In this document: piece by piece, positions 57,986 through 64,000 of the stretch | Numbering within the stretch: the stretch's first letter is position 1 | How the letters are laid out: every line of letters starts with the position of its first letter | From: Adineta ricciae | Lineage: Eukaryota; Rotifera; Eurotatoria; Adinetida; Adinetidae | Reading direction: 5' to 3' | DNA length: 64,000 nt | Assembly (NCBI GenBank): GCA_905250025.1 | Contig: CAJNOJ010000390.1 | Coordinates: forward strand, 1 to 64,000 | The notes under the pieces: generated by a model | What the model was told of the DNA's origin: nothing | Seen by the model: the letters and a program-made list of their open reading frames with translations, nothing else | Databases searched by the model: none | Position numbers and translations under genes: made by a program

Positions 57986-60853
57986 ATGATAACATGTGTT
58001 TACAATATTTTAGTGATGTCGACATTTTGTTTACTTTTACAAATCTGTCTTACCTTTTCCTACACTAAAACGTCCAATGATTATGATCTGTATGGAATGA
58101 AAGTAGCAATGAATGATTATATCATGGTTAGTGTTGATAATCTGAATATGGTTTGGTATGTCATTCCAGTGGTACCGAATAATTCTATATACAATGCCAT
58201 CGCTTTCAACGAAACAAGCTGTGATTTTGTTTATAGTGTCGTTGTTCCTGTTTTGAATATAAGTTCATTCGTTTACAACTGTATCGATTATCAAGGCCGG
58301 AATGCGATTGGTCATTTTGCTAGTAGTAGTATACTTTCATTTTCATTGGCAGATGAGCAGATAGTGTCAAACTACTCGACACAAGACAATTTTATTATTA
58401 ATATTGATGGACAAGGTACAGGTGTATATGGATTTGCTGATGATTTCATGTTTTACTATGAACTGAATCCAGCATATTCACTAACAATATGGTCTAATGC
58501 ATGGAATATGTCTCCACGAGCGCTCGATATCGGTTCAAATGTTGATTATGGTGTGATCGCTGGTTATTGTCAAATAACATCGTCCTTAGCGCTAGAATGT
58601 GCTTTCATCGTTCAGTTAAACAGGTCTTTGTCATATCCTGTCCGTACAAATGAATTCGCTATTCAAAATTACACTCAATTTCCCTATTCTGATCCACGTA
58701 CTAATCATCATATCACACAGAGCCGTCTGTATTCTGCCCAAACAGTTTTATCGATAGCCATCACATGGCGCACTCGTCGCGTTCTAATAGGTATTCCATC
58801 ACTAAATATAGTATTACTGTATTCATTCGATAATCCTCAAAATTTGACCGGTAGCCGTCAGAATGGATTAGGACTGATGGGATTTGGAAAAAGTGTTGCA
58901 TGGTTGAATGATCAAGGTGAGAAAGCAGTGATTATGGCCAACAAATATGCCTATTCATCTTATCAATGGATGTCTTCGTCTATTCACATATATGATATAC
59001 AGTCCGATGGATTCACCAATGGTGCACGACCCATTCTTATCTATCCGAACAGCCAACAGATATTGTTTCCATGGATTAATCCATCATTCTTACGCCTTAT
59101 CTGCTCAACTTCTGGACATGTGACCGTATTTGATTTATTGGGCAATGCAGCTATTCTCTTTGCTGCATCAGCAGGTACTTATCCGAGTACAAACTCAGAT
59201 TTTTATACGTCGATTATTGTGCCTTGTATTCGTGGCACCTATCGAAACTATACTGGAGTTGAATTGTGTTTTCCGTGTCCAGAAGGAACATATTCAAGCG
59301 ATTGTTTGCCATGCAGATCAAATGATTCATTTTGTCCATTTGGTGCCGTTGAGGATATCGCATATTCGACATTTGAATCAAACGAACAAGATCAAGATTA
59401 TCCAGAATCACCTGAAAACACCGTATTTGATGATATACTCATGCAGAATATGTTCAGTTTCAATGTACAATCGATCCATTGTCTTCTTGTATCACCTATC
59501 ACTTGGGTATTCGTTGTCATCATGTTATCTGTCATCATAGCTATTGTAACAACAATTCATGAATATTTTGGCCCAGGTAAACATAACATACGTGATTGGA
59601 TAAAACAGATCTTGAGAAAAGTCGATCTTATTGGTGAAGGACAGGTAAAATAGATCTCTGTCAAATGTTTGCTCTATTGATATATTTGAATTAGTTATGG
59701 ATTGGCGGCCTGGTATCGGCAGCTATTGTTGTCCTCATCGTTTCGGCTTACGTATTTTCGAGTAAATATACCTATGAATACCCACTTGAACAGTCTACAA
59801 GCGATAGTTCATTTGCATGCGATGTCTCATTGCGTAATGCAAAATTTAGTACTACTCTGCAAAAACTACCAAACTCACGCAGTGCTACAAAAGATATTCA
59901 AGCTATTTTCGATCTACTCAATCTACAATCATTTACACTCAACATTGATCTAGTACAAACGGCATTTATATGTAATGACACTTTATTTGTACAACGTTTC
60001 ATTGGGTACACCGGAACAAATTTAACAATTTCAAGTTGCGAAACAAGATTTAACGATAGCATTCTTTCGCTAGCTATCCGATTACCAGTTCAAGAAATCA
60101 GTTTACAAATGACTTTATTAGGACTAAAGACTATCGGTGCCATTCGTATTGGATTGTATGGATCAGGTTCCACCACTGCCAACAACAGGTAAGAGCTATC
60201 AGTTGAAATAACGACAAGACTTCAGTTGTTCTCTTTTTTGCACGGATAAAAGGTACAAGCTCGTGTCACTCAATTTCTCATCAACTTTTGTTCCTCTTTC
60301 GGTTAATCAAGTTCTTGCTTCAGCTACTCTTTTTTCTCTACAATTAACTCAAAATGTAAATCGAACCGCTCCGTTGAGTACCGATGGTTATTCGACTTAC
60401 AGTGCCATGTGGTCTCCTTCATTCAATGTCAACACGGATGAATTGTTCTCGGAAGAAACTCGATATACTTTGTTTCAACGAATGTATACGAACATCAGTA
60501 TTACTATCGAAAAGTCTATCTTTTATGTCAGTAATGTACAAGAGCCAATTGCACGACGTACTGAGATCATTTTTCATAATCTTTTGTTTACGATCGTTGT
60601 TTTGGAATTGTTTGGTTTATTCTTTCTTATTTTTAAATTGCTTCTTTTCCCGTTGATGCAATCAATAATCGAACTTATATCGACAAAGAAATGTGGTGTC
60701 ATTAGCAAAGACTTCTTCTTGTCCAAAATAGTTATCAATAAGACTACTCCTGCAAAAACTGATCAACTGGATCTTAATAAAAAATCGTATTGTGAATGGT
60801 CAACAGTTGTTGAAGATGTAGAAATGGCTACGACTGAAATGAGTTATTCGTAA
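57986..60853 (+). CDS. Large membrane protein with propeller-like ectodomain and GCC2/GCC3-type Cys segment
   Basis: Exons 57986-59644, 59695-60188, 60253-60853; introns of 50 and 64 bp; 917 residues. The N-terminus is hydrophobic (MSTFCLLLQICLTFSY), a signal peptide. Residues about 30-410 form repeating beta-type segments (YGMKVAMNDYIMVSV, IGHFASSSILSFSL, LMGFGKSVAWLND) reminiscent of FG-GAP propeller blades. Residues about 410-450 hold RGTYRNYTGVELCFPCPEGT and SSDCLPC, a short ephrin-receptor/GCC2-like Cys module. Three TMs follow: SPITWVFVVIMLSVIIAIV (about 505-530), IGGLVSAAIVVLIVSAYVF (about 555-575) and LLFTIVVLELFGLFFLIFKL (about 835-855), with a glycosylated loop between the last two. 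Function unknown; a surface receptor-like protein, probably bdelloid-expanded. Confidence 0.78.
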
Positions 60854-63070
60854 CGCTTAATTTCAAAGTATTATATTTTGTATGAGATATTTTGTTTTTA
60901 CATATTCATTTATGGACAGCAATAAAAAATGAGGTTTGGATGACTTTGACAATTAAAATTCGATTATTGTTCTCATTCCAACCAAGTTCATCAAATGGAA
61001 ATTCGTCATATGAATGGTTTGTGAGGAATGTTACAATAAATGTAATATTTGAAAGCGTTTCTTCAATCAAATATGGAATTTCTATCGAGATGTCTTCAAC
61101 AAATAATTCATTGATATTCATATAGAGAATTGTGTTTATACTTCATTGCAAAGCATTGTTCTGAAGATATTGATGGGCGTCAAATGGACATATGTCAACT
61201 GGTGCTGGTCTCATTGTATCTAATTTGAACATTTATTATACTCTATAGTTGATGCCACTCTAGTCATACTTGATAGCAATAGTGTTTTCTTGGCATAATA
61301 AGCTTTGCCGAAAACATTCCAATAACCAAAATTAACGAATGGACCAGAATAAATGGACCTTCCTCTACTTTGCATATTTCTTCGCTATTTTTAGACATGA
61401 AAAAAAGTTTGTTTTTTTCTATCAAAAGATTTCTTGTCAAATCCCTTACAAAATCGTAACGGAACATATTTCTATAACAAGCGAAGAAAGAAAACTAGAC
61501 GAAGAATATTGTACATATATGAAGTACCCAACTTTTGAAGCTAGCATGTGTCTTACCGATAGATAATGTCTCTATGTTTTCTATCATTGCTAACACCATT
61601 TGTCTTAGAACTAAAGCGTATGCTAAGGTACAGCGTGAAAAGCTCTATAAGCTACAAGCAAAATCTGATTATATAAATATATATTTTGCTATTAAAAATG
61701 AACAGAATTGCATATAACTGATTTCTGATTCTATGAATCAATTCATTTTTTCTTTGCATTGAATTCTGCTTGTTTAAAGAACGAATGATACATAGACTGT
61801 TCGTTACCAATTGTAGAGCTTTTCATACTTCATCTGGAGGCACATTTTGCATTCTCTTAATCAACTATATTAAACGATAAGACAATGAAAAATGGAAGAA
61901 ATTCGTGCTTGATCAAAATAGCTGGAAAGCGTCTAATATTTATGGGAAAAAAATATTTTTCCTAGTATGCCTTGATTTTAAAATAGGCGATGCGAATCCT
62001 AAGCGTTTCATGTGTGTACAAATAATCTTCGTCTAGTTTTCTTCCTTCGCTTGTCATAGAAATATACTTCATTACGAGTTTGCAAAGAATTCGACAAGAA
62101 ATCTTTTGATAAAGAAACTCTTTGTTTTTCATATCTAAAAATAGCGATGAAACATGCAAAACATAGGGTGGTCCCTATCCGTTAGTTTAATTTTTGTCTT
62201 ACACGATATCGATATTATCTCACAGTGACTTTGATTGATCGATCTATGGTCATATCATCGAATACATCATTACAAGAATGAAGCATACGTCGTTTATCTT
62301 ATCGATCGATTGCTGCAATAAAATTATTTAGCTATCCAATTATTTTAAACAATCTAATTACTTCCTATAGGCTACTGTTATCTATGTTTGCACATCTAAC
62401 ATAGAGAAACCTTTATCCAGCCCGAAATCAACCAATGAATGTCACTCAAATCCAGTCAAATACTAATGGTTCGAAAGATTGTCAATTGACTATTTTAATT
62501 TTGCCTGGTATCTTGGCTTTTACTCAGAATATCAACGATATAGTAATTAGCTTAGGTGTCTATTTATACCAATATTATCTCGCCAAAAAGCGATGGAAAT
62601 CTTTTTCAAACGGTTATTGTGAGTAAAATTTCACCTAAGTAAGAAATCAACAAATGGAAAATCTCTTTTTTCGTCGTTCTATGTTGTTTAAACTAGAAAG
62701 TAAATTGAAGGTGCATATGAAGGCAGCAGATGAGGCTGTGAACGCATATATGTCAGGTCATTTCTTGAAAAGTATCGAGAACACAATTGCGTTTCTCAAT
62801 GTCAACGACATTTTCGATTACTTTTGTCACTAGCAGAAGTTATTTCTTCCGATGACATAAAGAAAAAGAAAAAGTGTACGTAGTACTTCTTTATTTGTTA
62901 ATTTTTTCATCTTGATAACTTTTTTCATATGACAAAACCAGTTCTTCCAGCAAATGTTAAAATTGAATCGACAATCCTTTACAAAACAGAATAATGGCTG
63001 CGACATTTTATTATCAGAAGATACGGTCAAAGTCATTTGTTTGTTCATTTATTCAGTGGTAAGATTATCT
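60854..63070. other. Intergenic with inverted repeat and a small open frame
   Basis: Besides the inverted repeat at 61362-62165 there is a 63-residue frame at 62435-62626 (MNVTQIQSNTNGSKDCQLTI) containing one hydrophobic stretch; it could be a truncated receptor N-terminus but lacks any supporting match. Confidence 0.4.
61362..62165. repeat. Diverged inverted repeat with arms of about 165 bp
   Basis: 61362-61530 and the reverse complement of 62000-62165 match over their whole length (shared ATCAAAAGATTTCTTGTC, AAGCGAAGAAAGAAAACTAG with few changes), separated by about 470 bases. The arms contain no recognised coding signal. Could be a decayed transposon or an inverted duplication. Confidence 0.7.
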
Positions 63071-64000
63071 ATGTCTTCAATGATCAACGCACTCGCTGCA
63101 TTAAGCTCAACACAATATTATTTATTCCGATTCGTTTCTCCAGTTGTGATCTTTTTAGGCACTGTAGGTTGCATCATAAACCTAACGGTGTTCACTCAAA
63201 AGATCTTGAGAAAAAACACATGTTCAGTGTATTTTATCGCATACAATATTGGTAACTTTATATACATTTATGCTGCGCCATTTTACGTAACATTGAACGT
63301 CGGCTATAGTATTGATGCGAGTATTCAATATCTGGTTCTTTGTCGTCTACGGTTTTATACCACAGTTCTGCTCAATTGTTTGTGCTCATTTTATTTAGTA
63401 ATGGCTTCTATTGATCGAGTCTTAATCACTTCATCAAATGCTCGTACACGACAGAAAAGTACTCTTCGTATGGCTTATGTGTGTGTAATCGGAGGAAGCA
63501 TATTTTGGGCATTGTTTCATTCTCACGTGTTGTTTTTAACAAATATCATACAAATTATTCCTAACGTTTTTCAATGCTATTCAGAACAAGGTATTTATCG
63601 AGTTTTTCTTAGCTATTATGTGCTTATCAAAGAAATTCTGGCACTTGTATTACTTATAATGTGTGGATTGCGATCGGTAAAGAATATTCGACGTAGTGTA
63701 CGTCGTATTGAAGATGCTACCGGTGCACTTTCAAGGACAGCTGCTGGAGGAAATAGCACACATTCTACTGTAGCAAGAGACAGACAACTTGCGTTTATGT
63801 TACTGATGGACATCCTGATCTATGGTCTATTCTGTTCAACCTTTGCGATTTTTCTTCTCTATCAACAACTAACACAATACAATGTGAAAAGTCCGGTGCA
63901 AATACAAATTGAAAGCATTGTTAGAAATCTTGCTCAATTCGCTGCCAGTATTCCAGTTTCTACAAGTTTCTACACGAATATGATAGCGTCGAAAACATTT
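63071..64000 (+). CDS. Rhodopsin-like seven-TM receptor, cut by window end
   Basis: Open from ATG 63071 (MSSMINALAALSS) to the last base with no stop, 310 codons. Helices: FVSPVVIFLGTVGCIINLTV (TM1, with the GN-like motif replaced by CIIN), VYFIAYNIGNFIYIYAAPFY (TM2), LLNCLCSFYLVMASIDRVL (TM3, with IDRV at the DRY position), MAYVCVIGGSIFWALFHSH (TM4), VLIKEILALVLLIMCGL (TM5), LAFMLLMDILIYGLFCSTF (TM6), then the start of TM7 (AQFAASIPVSTSFYTNM). The third loop is basic and Ser/Thr rich. It fits the peptide-receptor-like (FMRFamide-type) GPCRs that are numerous in bdelloids. Ligand unknown. Not closely related to the receptor at 19209. Confidence 0.85.
   Translation, partial: MSSMINALAALSSTQYYLFRFVSPVVIFLGTVGCIINLTVFTQKILRKNTCSVYFIAYNIGNFIYIYAAPFYVTLNVGYSIDASIQYLVLCRLRFYTTVLLNCLCSFYLVMASIDRVLITSSNARTRQKSTLRMAYVCVIGGSIFWALFHSHVLFLTNIIQIIPNVFQCYSEQGIYRVFLSYYVLIKEILALVLLIMCGLRSVKNIRRSVRRIEDATGALSRTAAGGNSTHSTVARDRQLAFMLLMDILIYGLFCSTFAIFLLYQQLTQYNVKSPVQIQIESIVRNLAQFAASIPVSTSFYTNMIASKTF

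Overview
The window looks like nuclear DNA of a bdelloid rotifer (Adineta/Rotaria type). The evidence is indirect but consistent. Genes are eukaryotic with very short introns of 46-67 bp. Many regions exist as two colinear copies that differ by small changes and indels. There are ADP-ribosyltransferase (ART) domains joined to repeat domains, a KUP/HAK potassium transporter of a family not normally found in animals, a rhodopsin-like receptor pair, a mariner relic, and a short run of TGTGGG, which I recall as the bdelloid telomere unit.

Three single-N joins (28885, 39630, 48961) show that the window is a composite of two haplotypes. Haplotype A runs 1-28884 and resumes at 48962-64000; its two pieces share an identical 204-base overlap (28681-28884 = 48962-49165). 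Haplotype B (28886-48960, itself broken at 39630) has been placed between them. The apparent tandem duplication of about 20 kb is therefore best read as uncollapsed homologous copies, not a real tandem array. The true locus order is NHL-ART, PAN/lectin-like protein, VC0807-like remnant, GPCR, LRR protein (-), unknown 232-aa protein, Na+/H+ exchanger, KUP transporter (-), second ART, MORN protein.

Layout. 0.9-5.8 kb: three tandem two-pass membrane proteins with cysteine-rich ectodomains. 6.3-7.3 kb: deleted mariner with terminal inverted repeats and TA duplications. 7.4-8.7 kb: five-exon cathepsin L (-). 9.4-10.2 kb: decayed ABCC-like transporter (-). 11.5-12.2 kb: small membrane-anchored protein in which each cysteine repeat is one exon. 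13.4-14.0 kb: fold-back element with telomere-like core. 14.2-28.9 kb: haplotype A of the paired block. 28.9-49.0 kb: haplotype B. 49.0-55.8 kb: end of the paired block in haplotype A, with ART and MORN exons that splice in frame into a putative 923-residue ART-MORN protein ending in a CAAX box. 58.0-60.9 kb: a three-exon, 917-aa membrane protein. 63.1-64.0 kb: a GPCR cut by the window end.

Functional themes: the exchanger and the potassium transporter are convergent neighbours with about 105 bp between stop codons, suggesting an ion-homeostasis pair. The haplotype B exchanger has lost its start codon and carries a frameshift and two nonsense codons, while the A copy is intact. Several genes (KUP, VC0807-like, possibly the ARTs) are candidates for non-metazoan origin. 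No searches could be run; family names rest on motifs read from translations.
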